DNA of 6,928 nucleotides from Leptolyngbyaceae cyanobacterium CSSed165cm_216 (lineage in GTDB: Bacteria > Cyanobacteriota > Cyanobacteriia > Phormidesmidales > Phormidesmidaceae), in assembly GCA_007135385.1 (NCBI GenBank), contig SLIY01000177.1, forward strand, positions 1-6,928, in the 5' to 3' direction. The translations under genes and the position numbers were made by a program. The notes below the pieces were generated by a model that was not told the origin of the DNA, searched no databases, and saw only the letters and a list, made by a program, of their open reading frames with translations. Positions 1-5,729 of the stretch are shown in pieces (the stretch's first letter is position 1; every line of letters starts with the position of its first letter).

Positions 1-1166
1 GGCGGGTTGCTGACGTTGGTCGGTAAGGTGGTGGGCAGATCTTCAAACCCAGGCACCTGGGTGCCAGTGGGATCAAACATAGCTACATTGGCACGAATCA
101 AGGACAGGCGGTTCATCATCGCCATCAGCTCAGCCCGAGACACGTTGTCTGTGGGGCGGAACAGTCCTGTGCCAGCATCCCCTCTGACAATGCCTAACTG
201 CTGGGCCTGACGAATTTTAACCGCACTCCAGCGGTTGACCGCCACATCCGGGAAGGGGGGGCTGAATACTTGCTGGTCCCGTTCGGCAATTAACGAGGTG
301 GGCAGAATTTGAGCTGCGGTTTCAATCACCACCGACACAGCCTGTTCTCGGGTGAGGGAGCTAGTCGGTCTAAAGGTATTGTCTTCAGGGAATCCAGAAA
401 TCACCCCTAGCTCTGCTGCCCGATTGATTTCAGTGGCATAGCGATTACCCCGAATATCTGGGAAAGCCAGCGTGGGCTGGGGCTGAGGCTGAGGGCGGGT
501 AGGAGGATCGGTGGCTACCTCACCATCTAACAGCTGGGCCAGGGTGGCATCGTTCTCAAAATACACCAGGTGAGAGCTGACCACTTGCCCCTCGAAGGTA
601 CGTTTACTTAGGAACCAGCCTGGATCTAACTGCAGGCGAGTGAAGCCGGTGGGGCTAATGCCATTGCTACGACCGATGGTGATTCGCTGACGAGAGACAA
701 TCGATGGGGACACCTGCAACATCAGGTTCCCCCCCCGCTCGTTCACTTCAAAGCGGACGCCCGATCCGACGTCTTGTCCGGCCAAGCGTACGGCGTAACC
801 GTTGGAGTCCCGCTGCAGGCGACAGACTCCTGAAAAGTCAAAGGTGTTCCAGAGAGCATTGACGTGGGACGGTTGAGGCCCGGAGTCGGCAAAGGTCCAG
901 CAGTCACGGCCTGTCCCGACTTGCTCAACAATGAAGAGGCGATAGGGAATCGAGGCTGTCCCAGGTACAGCCACGACTAATAGATCGCTTTCGTCGACTC
1001 GGGTACTGCCAAATTGCTGCTGGGCCAGTAGAGGATGGGTCGATTCGGTTGGACGATTAGCTGATGGTGCCGTCGGCACGGCGGCCATAGCCGGACCCAC
1101 ACCACCCAAAACGCCTAGGGTGGCTGCGGTGAGGGCGACCGCTTTAAGATTCGCAACTAGGTTCAT
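1..1166 (-). CDS. DUF3747 and SLH domain exported protein (3' end cut by window edge)
   Basis: 388 residues are visible; the frame is still open at base 1, so the C-terminus is missing. Residues 1-28 form a signal peptide (Lys8, then an Ala/Leu/Gly-rich core, cleavage probably after AMA at 26-28). Residues about 52-155 match the cyanobacterial DUF3747 pattern: YRLFIVEQ, the CW pair at 89-90, then FDFSGVC with Cys115 and DSNGY at 120-124. A Pro/Gln linker (221-231) follows. Then come two SLH repeats: 233-282 (FPD, AAELGVISGFPEDNTFRP, LTREQ) and 305-354 (FPDV, AQQLGIVRG, LFRPTDNVSRAE). A third repeat would normally follow and is probably outside the window. SLH repeats bind pyruvylated or otherwise modified wall polysaccharide, so I infer a periplasmic, wall-associated protein; the role of DUF3747 is unknown. 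The ATG start has AGGA nine bases upstream (1176-1179) and sits directly before the signal peptide. A run of eight G lies in codons 143-146, and the frame is intact across it. Confidence 0.95.
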   Translation of the reverse strand, partial: MNLVANLKAVALTAATLGVLGGVGPAMAAVPTAPSANRPTESTHPLLAQQQFGSTRVDESDLLVVAVPGTASIPYRLFIVEQVGTGRDCWTFADSGPQPSHVNALWNTFDFSGVCRLQRDSNGYAVRLAGQDVGSGVRFEVNERGGNLMLQVSPSIVSRQRITIGRSNGISPTGFTRLQLDPGWFLSKRTFEGQVVSSHLVYFENDATLAQLLDGEVATDPPTRPQPQPQPTLAFPDIRGNRYATEINRAAELGVISGFPEDNTFRPTSSLTREQAVSVVIETAAQILPTSLIAERDQQVFSPPFPDVAVNRWSAVKIRQAQQLGIVRGDAGTGLFRPTDNVSRAELMAMMNRLSLIRANVAMFDPTGTQVPGFEDLPTTLPTNVSNP

Positions 1167-1210
1167 TGTCCCCTTTCCTGAATAGAGTAACGGGTATGGG
1201 CGCATGTCAT
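1163..1210 (-). other. Possible 15-codon upstream ORF overlapping the SLH gene start
   Basis: An ATG at 1208-1210 (minus strand) opens a 15-residue frame, MTCAHTRYSIQERGQ. Its TGA shares two bases with the ATG of the SLH gene in an ATGA overlap. Such an overlap can couple translation, and the Shine-Dalgarno of the main gene (1176-1179) lies inside this frame. There is no good ribosome binding site before its own ATG, and a frame this short can arise by chance. Confidence 0.2.
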
Positions 1211-1347
1211 CAGCAATGTAGGGCTTTGACAGCGCTGAGTTGGTTTTGAGCCAGGCTGTTGACAACCTGTGATAGAAACGACCACTGGGTAATAGGCAAT
1301 GACCAATAGCTTCCGGCGACCTTGAATGGTAGACGGCTTGAGGATAA

Positions 1348-1361
1348 GCAGGTGAACCTGC
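1348..1361. repeat. 14-base inverted repeat in the SLH gene leader
   Basis: GCAGGT and ACCTGC are exact reverse complements around a two-base GA centre. The site is about 180 bases upstream of the SLH gene start and downstream of the promoter candidate. The tight centre suits a dimeric DNA-binding protein better than an RNA hairpin. A six-bp dyad can occur by chance in a region this size. Confidence 0.3.
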
Positions 1362-1404
1362 CCACCCTGCTAGAAAACCGAAATAATTGTACGGGACTAT
1401 CTAG

Positions 1405-1433
1405 CCTATAGAGCCAATATTTCGATATTTCAA
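1405..1433 (-). promoter_or_regulatory. Candidate sigma70-type promoter of the SLH gene
   Basis: On the minus strand TTGAAA (1428-1433; five of six against TTGACA) is followed after exactly 17 bases by TATAGG (1405-1410; four of six against TATAAT), in an AT-rich stretch. Transcription would start near 1398 and give a leader of about 230 nt. It was chosen by eye; weaker candidates closer to the gene cannot be excluded. Confidence 0.35.
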
Positions 1434-1473
1434 GGATTCATCCATTCCTGGGAAATGTGTACAGATAGCTAGA

Positions 1474-1488
1474 CAGTTTAATAAACTG
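1474..1488. repeat. 15-base dyad downstream of the 736-residue protein gene
   Basis: CAGTTTA and TAAACTG are perfect seven-base inverted repeats around a single central base. It begins 27 bases after the end of the upstream minus-strand gene. The single-base centre prevents a normal RNA loop unless inner pairs open, and no T-tract follows in the minus direction. An operator-like or palindromic site is therefore at least as likely as a terminator. Confidence 0.35.
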
Positions 1489-1495
1489 ACACAGC

Positions 1496-1521
1496 TTGTA
1501 GTAAAAGAGACGACACTACAA
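1496..1521 (-). repeat. Stem-loop spanning the stop codon of the 736-residue protein gene
   Basis: On the minus strand TTGTAGT (1515-1521) pairs perfectly with ACTACAA (1496-1502) around a 12-base loop that contains TCTCTTTT. The left arm contains the TAG stop codon at 1516-1518. The stem is only seven AT-rich pairs and no U-run follows it, so it is a poor intrinsic terminator. It could mark the transcript 3' end together with the adjacent dyad at 1474-1488. Confidence 0.3.
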
Positions 1522-3726
1522 CTCAAATTCTTCTAGAGAAGGGGGTTCTAAACCCGCTGGCGTAACTGAACGGCTGACAGTCGTCTTGTAACTCTCCTGC
1601 TGGGTCATCAGGTCAACCGTAATTGCTTCAAACCAAATTTCTAAGCAGCCCATGGGCACCGTCAGGCGTAGGTTACCTTCTAGTTGGCCCCGGCCATTGG
1701 GGGCAAGGTTCATCACCTGCCGGGGTTCGTCGACCAGTGTCCGAGTCTGGGGATCGATCAGCCACACTTTGATATACAACCGGTTGGGATGGAAGGGAAC
1801 CCGTAGGGTCAGCATGACCGCATCCCCAGCCACAAGTTCTCCCTCAGGTACGTCAATATCTGGCACCGGCGGGGTAATAATATCCGCTTCAGCATCTGGG
1901 CTAGGGGCTTTGGGACGCTGGCGATCGCCAGCTTCTGTGAACCGCTCGCTGCCTCGGCTGGCCCCCAGGGTCTCATCGGCATCGTCATAGATCACCACCT
2001 CCCCGGCAAAGGGAACGAAAGGGGCGGTAGCTTCTGGTACCTCAGCGTCATCGGTGGTTGGGTCTGGGCCTTGAGCCTCAGCCGCATCCTGTGCAGCCCG
2101 TTTTTGGTGGGCATCTTGTTGAATGTTCAAGGCCAAATCATTGAGTCTGCCCCAAAACCGCTCTTGTAGCTTCAGATCCTTGAAGCCCATAGCTTCGTGG
2201 GAGGGTAACAAGGGCACCTTGGGCGGCGGTGCGCCCTGGGTAGATCGGCTTGAGGCGGAGGCTGGGTCTGGCCTTGGGGTGGAGCGCTGAACCACAGGTG
2301 GCAGCGTTAACGCCTGGCCAGAGGTAGGCTGGGTCGCCGCACCGGTGGCTGGGGACGGCAATGGCACGAGACTGTGGCTGGGAGGAAATTCCTGATCCCT
2401 ATCCCTAGGGCTGGGCGGCGGCGGTGAGGAACTATCGGCAGCAATAGCTCCTGGGGCAGGGGTATCGGGCTTGGCCTTTGGGCTGGGCTTAACGTTGCCC
2501 GTGGGGGGTAAGGTGGGCCGGTGCGTTTTGGCTTCGTGGGGAGAAGGGTAGTAGATTTTGGGCGGCAGGCTAGCACTGCTGCGGGGCAGGGTAACGATGG
2601 GCACTCCCCGGGGGGGAGATTGGGGCAGATCGACTAGGGTCCAATCGGTGCTGGCGTTGACGCTGGACTCAGCTTTGGTCTCGGTTGAGGGGGATGAGGG
2701 GGACAGCTGTTCATCCCTAGCTTGGCCTGGGCTGCTAGGGAAAACCACATCTAGGTCGGTTTCAGATTCGGCGCGATTAGCGATCGCATCAAACAGGGAG
2801 GAGAGATCCACCGTCACCGTGAACCCCTGCAAAGCCAGTATATTCACAGTGCCAGCCGACAGGGATACCAGCCCCACTTCGCCCACCAGCAGCCGGGTCG
2901 ATAACTGGGGAGGGAGGATAACGGTTAAGTTGATCCCAGTGGGTAAGGCTGAACGGCCCAGGGCAAAGGGCGTTAAGGTCAGGACTTCAGCGGTCTGAGG
3001 ATCAAGCAGGCGCACGACCAGGGCCATATCAGAGCAGGACTCCCCTGCCACCACCCCCTGCACCTGACCGGTTAAGCCAAGGGGCTGCCCCTCTGCACCC
3101 ACCAGGGCCGTTTGGCTGAGTTCAATTTTGTAGAGTCCACCCTGCTGGGCCTCTGGGGCTACGGCCAAATGCTGCCGCGCCTGGTTCAGGGTGTCGGTCA
3201 CCAGGGCCAGATCGATCTGAGGCCAGACGGGGGCTGGGCTAGGCGGCGGCGGGGCTGAGGCGGCTGACCGGGGAGACTCTGGGACGGTGGAGCCCCTGGG
3301 GGTAGTGCCCTCATCGGCAAACCAGTCACTGTCTTCGTCAGTCCCTTGGGCGATAATCCGCAGTTGAATGGCATAGCGCCAGGCTCCACTGGCCTGATCC
3401 CCAGAGGCATCTGCCGTGGCTGGCAGTGTCTTTTCGGTATCGCCTGCGGAACATTGAATGTCCCAGATGCCAGCACTCAGACGGGTAAAGGGCATCACTA
3501 CCATCAGGCCATCTTCATTGGTTTTGCCCTGGCGACGTAGGGTCCGTCGCTTGGGAGGCACCTGAGCCAAGAGCCGTTGGCTAATCTGTACCTGAACGGG
3601 AGCTTGGGCCTGGCTGCTATGAGCCATCACGCGATAGCGTCCCTCTAAAATTTCTACCTGCGAAACGTCTAAGGGGAGCCAGCTTTGATCACCCTCTTTT
3701 TGCAGCAGAAACTCCCAATACTCCAT
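1516..3726 (-). CDS. Hypothetical protein, 736 aa: beta-rich blocks joined by proline-rich disordered linkers
   Basis: I do not recognise a named domain. The protein has no signal peptide or membrane segment, so it is probably cytoplasmic. Block 1 (1-130) starts MEYWEFLLQKEGDQSWLPL and contains VEILEGRYRV and GLMVVMPFTRLSAGIWDIQCS, typical beta-strand patterns. A Ser/Pro linker (140-167) carries PPPPSP. Block 2 (168-317) is another beta-rich region (LTGQVQGVVAG, MALVVRLLDPQT, LALQGFTVTVDLSSLFDAIANR). Residues 320-510 are strongly Pro/Ser-rich and probably disordered, again with PPPPSP. A short helical motif follows (514-550; FKDLKLQERFWGRLNDLAL), then an acidic region (556-625). Block 3 (627-718) looks Ig-like (VMLTLRVPFHPNRLYIKVWLID). 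The C-terminus is acidic. The start has AGGG eight bases upstream. The overall plan resembles cyanobacterial hypothetical proteins I have seen; a scaffold or adaptor role is inference only. The gene has its own 228-bp upstream gap. Confidence 0.93.
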   Translation of the reverse strand: MEYWEFLLQKEGDQSWLPLDVSQVEILEGRYRVMAHSSQAQAPVQVQISQRLLAQVPPKRRTLRRQGKTNEDGLMVVMPFTRLSAGIWDIQCSAGDTEKTLPATADASGDQASGAWRYAIQLRIIAQGTDEDSDWFADEGTTPRGSTVPESPRSAASAPPPPSPAPVWPQIDLALVTDTLNQARQHLAVAPEAQQGGLYKIELSQTALVGAEGQPLGLTGQVQGVVAGESCSDMALVVRLLDPQTAEVLTLTPFALGRSALPTGINLTVILPPQLSTRLLVGEVGLVSLSAGTVNILALQGFTVTVDLSSLFDAIANRAESETDLDVVFPSSPGQARDEQLSPSSPSTETKAESSVNASTDWTLVDLPQSPPRGVPIVTLPRSSASLPPKIYYPSPHEAKTHRPTLPPTGNVKPSPKAKPDTPAPGAIAADSSSPPPPSPRDRDQEFPPSHSLVPLPSPATGAATQPTSGQALTLPPVVQRSTPRPDPASASSRSTQGAPPPKVPLLPSHEAMGFKDLKLQERFWGRLNDLALNIQQDAHQKRAAQDAAEAQGPDPTTDDAEVPEATAPFVPFAGEVVIYDDADETLGASRGSERFTEAGDRQRPKAPSPDAEADIITPPVPDIDVPEGELVAGDAVMLTLRVPFHPNRLYIKVWLIDPQTRTLVDEPRQVMNLAPNGRGQLEGNLRLTVPMGCLEIWFEAITVDLMTQQESYKTTVSRSVTPAGLEPPSLEEFEL
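1921..1928. repeat. HIP1 octamer GCGATCGC
   Basis: Exact HIP1 copy inside the 736-residue gene, read there as part of codons for Gly-Asp-Arg in the acidic region before block 3. Confidence 0.9.
2780..2787. repeat. HIP1 octamer GCGATCGC
   Basis: Exact HIP1 copy inside the 736-residue gene, read as Ala-Ile-Ala in the FDAIANR segment at the end of block 2, a different codon phase from the copy at 1921. Confidence 0.9.
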
Positions 3727-3828
3727 AGTTCAAACCCTGTAGTGACACAAGCAAGCTGATGATGCTTCAGGATACTCGCTACTGGGGGATATGGGCCGAT
3801 GAACCAGTCGAACATGCCAGCCCCAGTA

Positions 3829-3842
3829 AATAGCTGGCTATT
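3829..3842. repeat. 14-base inverted repeat upstream of the 736-residue protein gene
   Basis: AATAGC and GCTATT are exact reverse complements around TG, about 100 bases before the start of the 736-residue gene. The 228-bp gap at 3727-3954 also holds a 5-bp hairpin (GCCGA/TCGGC, 3890-3904) and two direct copies of GTCGGCGA (3899-3906 and 3936-3943). No clear -35/-10 pair and no T-tract terminator were seen in the gap. The palindrome could be an operator, but one this short may be chance. Confidence 0.25.
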
Positions 3843-3954
3843 AGTGTACTGCATGTGCCCCAGGGTGGTTCTGACAGGCATGGGACTTAGCCGATCTAGT
3901 CGGCGACATCAGCAGCTCAAGGAGTTATTTAGTATGTCGGCGAGTTAAGCCAAC

Positions 3955-4860
3955 TTACTCTAGACGCCCCACCTGGTCAGCGGGGGTGAGTCCAGTCACG
4001 GTGAGGGTGTACTCAATGGAACTGCCCCCTAACCCTTGCCAGCCGCTAATCTGGCGATCGCCATTGAGTAGGGGGTTATTGTTGTAGGTGGTAATAGCGG
4101 CGTAGTACACCCCAGTGCTGGGCAGAGAAATATCACTCAACTGCGATTGCAACCGGGTAAAGTCGTCGTTGTCGGCCAGCAGGTTGCCTTCGCTATCGAA
4201 CAAAAACAACTGGGAATCATCGTCGTGATATAACAGCCCTGGCAATATGCGGGTGACATTCACATTCAGGGTAACCACATCTCCGGCCTGGGCCAAAAAG
4301 GCATAGACATTCACCCCCCGGCTGACGGCCCCCGCCGTTACCCCGCTGCCATTGCTGGTATTAAGGCGCTGGGCTGGGGAGAGGGCCGGAATGGGTGTGG
4401 CATGGATTTGGTGCAAGCCAGCGGCATAGACTGCCTGCTGACGCCGGGTGTGTTGGTCAGAGGTGACATTAGGCTGGCCCTGGCCAACGCTTGCATACAG
4501 GGCGGCTTCTAGGTTGAGGGGTTGTAGGGGGGTAAACCCAGAGAGGCCAAAGCCCGTGAGTAGGGGGTCGCACGCTTGGGTTGGGGGATGGACCACCCGA
4601 TCGAGGCGGTAGCGTTGAAATTGCCGGCTCAGCACCACCAGGTTAGCCCGATCTTTGGGGGGCATGTCTGGGGACGCTAAGAGCCGGTCGATCTGGTGCA
4701 AGGCCCCACCCCAATCACTGAGGCAAACCGCCAGTTGCAGATTGGTTTGTACGGCAGCGGTGGGTTGGCCCCAAGCCACCCTAGCCCCCAGCCCGGTGAA
4801 AAGCAGAGACGATAGCAGCGTCGTGCCCGCTGAAAGCCCTAGCCAGACCAGTTGTTCCAT
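3955..4860 (-). CDS. Exported PPC-like domain protein, 301 aa
   Basis: Residues 1-31 look like a signal peptide: a long Leu/Ser/Gly hydrophobic stretch ending in AWG before Gln32. The n-region lacks a positive charge and has Glu2, so export is probable rather than certain. Residues 40-97 form a small helical block (LAVCLSDWGGALHQIDRLLAS, then RANLVVLSRQFQRYR). It contains Cys46, with Cys97 just beyond; both would be extracytoplasmic and could form a disulfide. Residues 182-290 fit a PPC (bacterial pre-peptidase C-terminal) beta-sandwich: VNVYAFLAQAGDVVTLNVNV, the acidic DDDSQLFLFDSEGNLLADNDDF (213-234) and the closing GVYYAAITTY and EYTLTVTG strands. PPC domains usually sit beside proteases or adhesins; no catalytic domain is present here. 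The acidic loop may bind calcium (inference). The ATG start is fixed by AAGGAGA at 4869-4875, eight bases upstream. The gene lies 77 bp after the dipeptidase gene and could share its transcript. Confidence 0.93.
   Translation of the reverse strand: MEQLVWLGLSAGTTLLSSLLFTGLGARVAWGQPTAAVQTNLQLAVCLSDWGGALHQIDRLLASPDMPPKDRANLVVLSRQFQRYRLDRVVHPPTQACDPLLTGFGLSGFTPLQPLNLEAALYASVGQGQPNVTSDQHTRRQQAVYAAGLHQIHATPIPALSPAQRLNTSNGSGVTAGAVSRGVNVYAFLAQAGDVVTLNVNVTRILPGLLYHDDDSQLFLFDSEGNLLADNDDFTRLQSQLSDISLPSTGVYYAAITTYNNNPLLNGDRQISGWQGLGGSSIEYTLTVTGLTPADQVGRLE
4054..4061. repeat. HIP1 octamer GCGATCGC
   Basis: Exact HIP1 copy in the PPC-domain gene, read as Gly-Asp-Arg in the segment LNGDRQIS. Confidence 0.9.
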
Positions 4861-4868
4861 AATCCTGT

Positions 4869-4875
4869 TCTCCTT
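4869..4875 (-). promoter_or_regulatory. Strong Shine-Dalgarno of the PPC-domain gene
   Basis: AAGGAGA on the minus strand, eight bases before the ATG ending at 4860. It is the best ribosome binding site in the window and supports that start. Confidence 0.8.
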
Positions 4876-4937
4876 AGTGGCTCAATTTTAGCCATCAGAG
4901 GCGGATTGAACCGCTTTTGGTGCTGTGTTGCCATCTA

Positions 4938-5657
4938 TCAATGTCCCGTCTCGATTAAGGCCCCGCCATAGCGGGCCACAGTAGACTGCCCAGTTGCTTG
5001 GCGCTGCACCCAGGCCCATAGCTGGTCCCCCAGAGAAAAGTGCCACCACTCTTTGGGGTGACGGCAAAATCCAGCGGCGGCCATGGCCCGATGCAGGTGC
5101 TGGCGATGTCGATGATAGGTCTGTTCTACCCCTTCGCCGTAAGCTTGAAAATGGTCGGGGAATGACCGGGGTGAGACGTCATCGATCGCTGATCCCATGG
5201 CTACCGGTTTACCGTCGCCATCCACCAGGGTGAGATCGATGGCAGCCCCAGTACTGTGGGGCGGTGGAGTGGTAGGGTCGTCGCTGGGCCAGGCCCAAAA
5301 TTGCAACACTTCTGCCATCAAGAACTCCTGCTGAGGGGCGGTAAGGGCGGTGGGATCTAGGTGGTGCGATCGCGCCAGATCTGCCAGGGTATGCTCGACC
5401 ATAAATCGCTGTACCACGATTGGGCGGAAGGCATCGAAAATTTGCAGTCGCCAACCGGGGTGGTGGGCCTGTAGATACTGCTGAGCTTGCAGTAGTGCGG
5501 CCACTACCCCCTGCCGCAAAAAATAGGGGGATTTATCGCCGTAGGGGGCGCCCAACTGCTGGTAGGGATGGGGCCGAACCACAGCAAAGTGTTCTAGGGG
5601 AATCGGCACCAGTGGTTCACCACAGTCAAAAATAGGAATGGTGTGATAAGGCTTCAT
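4938..5657 (-). CDS. D-alanyl-D-alanine dipeptidase, M15 family (VanX/DdpX-like), 239 aa
   Basis: A zinc metallopeptidase predicted to split D-Ala-D-Ala into two D-alanines. The M15D signature is complete: HSTGAAID gives the zinc ligands His134 and Asp141 (HxxGxAxD), EWWH gives catalytic Glu203 and zinc ligand His206, and DAFRP carries Arg78, which corresponds to the conserved transition-state arginine of VanX. The flanking YGDKSPYFLRQGVVAALLQAQQYL and FPDHFQAYGEG segments also suit the family, and the length is close to the usual 200-240 aa. There is no signal peptide, so it acts in the cytoplasm; turnover of wall-derived dipeptide is the likely job. VanX in a true vancomycin cluster sits beside VanH and VanA ligase, and neither is here, so resistance is unlikely. 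The frame stays open to a TTG at 5822, but that extension would overlap the divergent gene and lacks family similarity, so the ATG ending at 5657 is preferred. No clear Shine-Dalgarno precedes it. Confidence 0.93.
   Translation of the reverse strand: MKPYHTIPIFDCGEPLVPIPLEHFAVVRPHPYQQLGAPYGDKSPYFLRQGVVAALLQAQQYLQAHHPGWRLQIFDAFRPIVVQRFMVEHTLADLARSHHLDPTALTAPQQEFLMAEVLQFWAWPSDDPTTPPPHSTGAAIDLTLVDGDGKPVAMGSAIDDVSPRSFPDHFQAYGEGVEQTYHRHRQHLHRAMAAAGFCRHPKEWWHFSLGDQLWAWVQRQATGQSTVARYGGALIETGH
5366..5373. repeat. HIP1 octamer GCGATCGC
   Basis: Exact HIP1 copy in the dipeptidase gene, spanning the codons of Ala-Arg-Ser-His in LARSHH, the third codon phase seen for this octamer in the window. Confidence 0.9.
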
Positions 5658-5729
5658 CGATAGAGTTGCCACAAGAATAGCTGTTCTGACAGCGGACGTT
5701 AGGCCTATTATGCAAATAAGACAAGTCTT
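5658..5729. promoter_or_regulatory. Divergent promoter region between the dipeptidase and anti-sigma kinase genes
   Basis: These 72 bases must hold the start signals of both gene groups unless a promoter lies inside a gene. On the plus strand TATTAT (5706-5711) is a good -10. TGTTCT (5682-5687) at 18 bases, or CTGACA (5686-5691) at 14, are weak -35 candidates. The transcript would then begin only about 12 bases before the GTG start. On the minus strand TATTCT (5674-5679) is a possible -10 with no good -35. The inverted pair CACAAGA (5670-5676) and TCTTGTG (5726-5732) brackets the gap. The second arm overlaps a perfect 11-base palindrome, ACAAGTCTTGT (5721-5731), and CTGT/ACAG arms lie in between (5681-5692). 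These suggest a shared operator, without proof. Confidence 0.45.

Larger units (their letters stand above)
1167..1515. other. 349-bp intergenic region: leader and promoter region of the SLH gene
   Basis: No convincing gene lies here on either strand. Read on the minus strand, from the gene ending at 1516 towards the SLH gene, it holds in order: two short dyads next to the upstream stop codon (1496-1521 and 1474-1488), a sigma70-like promoter candidate (1405-1433), a 14-base palindrome (1348-1361), and a 15-codon open frame whose TGA overlaps the SLH gene ATG (1163-1210). The central part is AT-richer than the flanking genes, as expected of a promoter region. If the promoter candidate is real, the SLH mRNA has a leader of roughly 230 nt, which is long enough for post-transcriptional control. 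I recognise no known riboswitch or sRNA in it. Confidence 0.6.

Noticed and set aside
2414..3252. Repeated GGCGGCGGCGG tracts at 2414-2424 and 3242-3252
   Set aside because: They encode the two polyproline stretches of the 736-residue protein and are explained by low-complexity coding sequence, not by a mobile or regulatory repeat.
1652..3540. Plus-strand and alternate minus-strand frames inside the 736-residue gene (for example 1652-1990, 2558-2998, 2307-2576, 3198-3476, 3346-3540)
   Set aside because: All are shadows of the long gene, rich in Arg, Pro and Ser from its GC-rich linker codons, with no domain pattern.
3669..3881. 70-codon minus-strand frame in the gap before the 736-residue gene
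   Set aside because: It overlaps the start of the 736-residue gene in another frame, has no ribosome binding site and shows no recognisable protein pattern.
4897..4915. Possible terminator between the dipeptidase and PPC genes (GCGG/CCGC stem followed by TTTT on the plus strand)
   Set aside because: The stem is only four pairs and the T-run is on the strand opposite both flanking genes.
4994..5635. Plus-strand and alternate frames inside the dipeptidase gene
   Set aside because: The minus-strand dipeptidase with its full metal-site motifs explains this DNA; the other frames are Arg/Gly/Pro-rich shadows.
4938..5657. Vancomycin-resistance interpretation of the VanX-like dipeptidase
   Set aside because: No VanH dehydrogenase, D-Ala-D-Lac ligase or VanRS pair is present, and M15 dipeptidases occur widely in bacteria without resistance.
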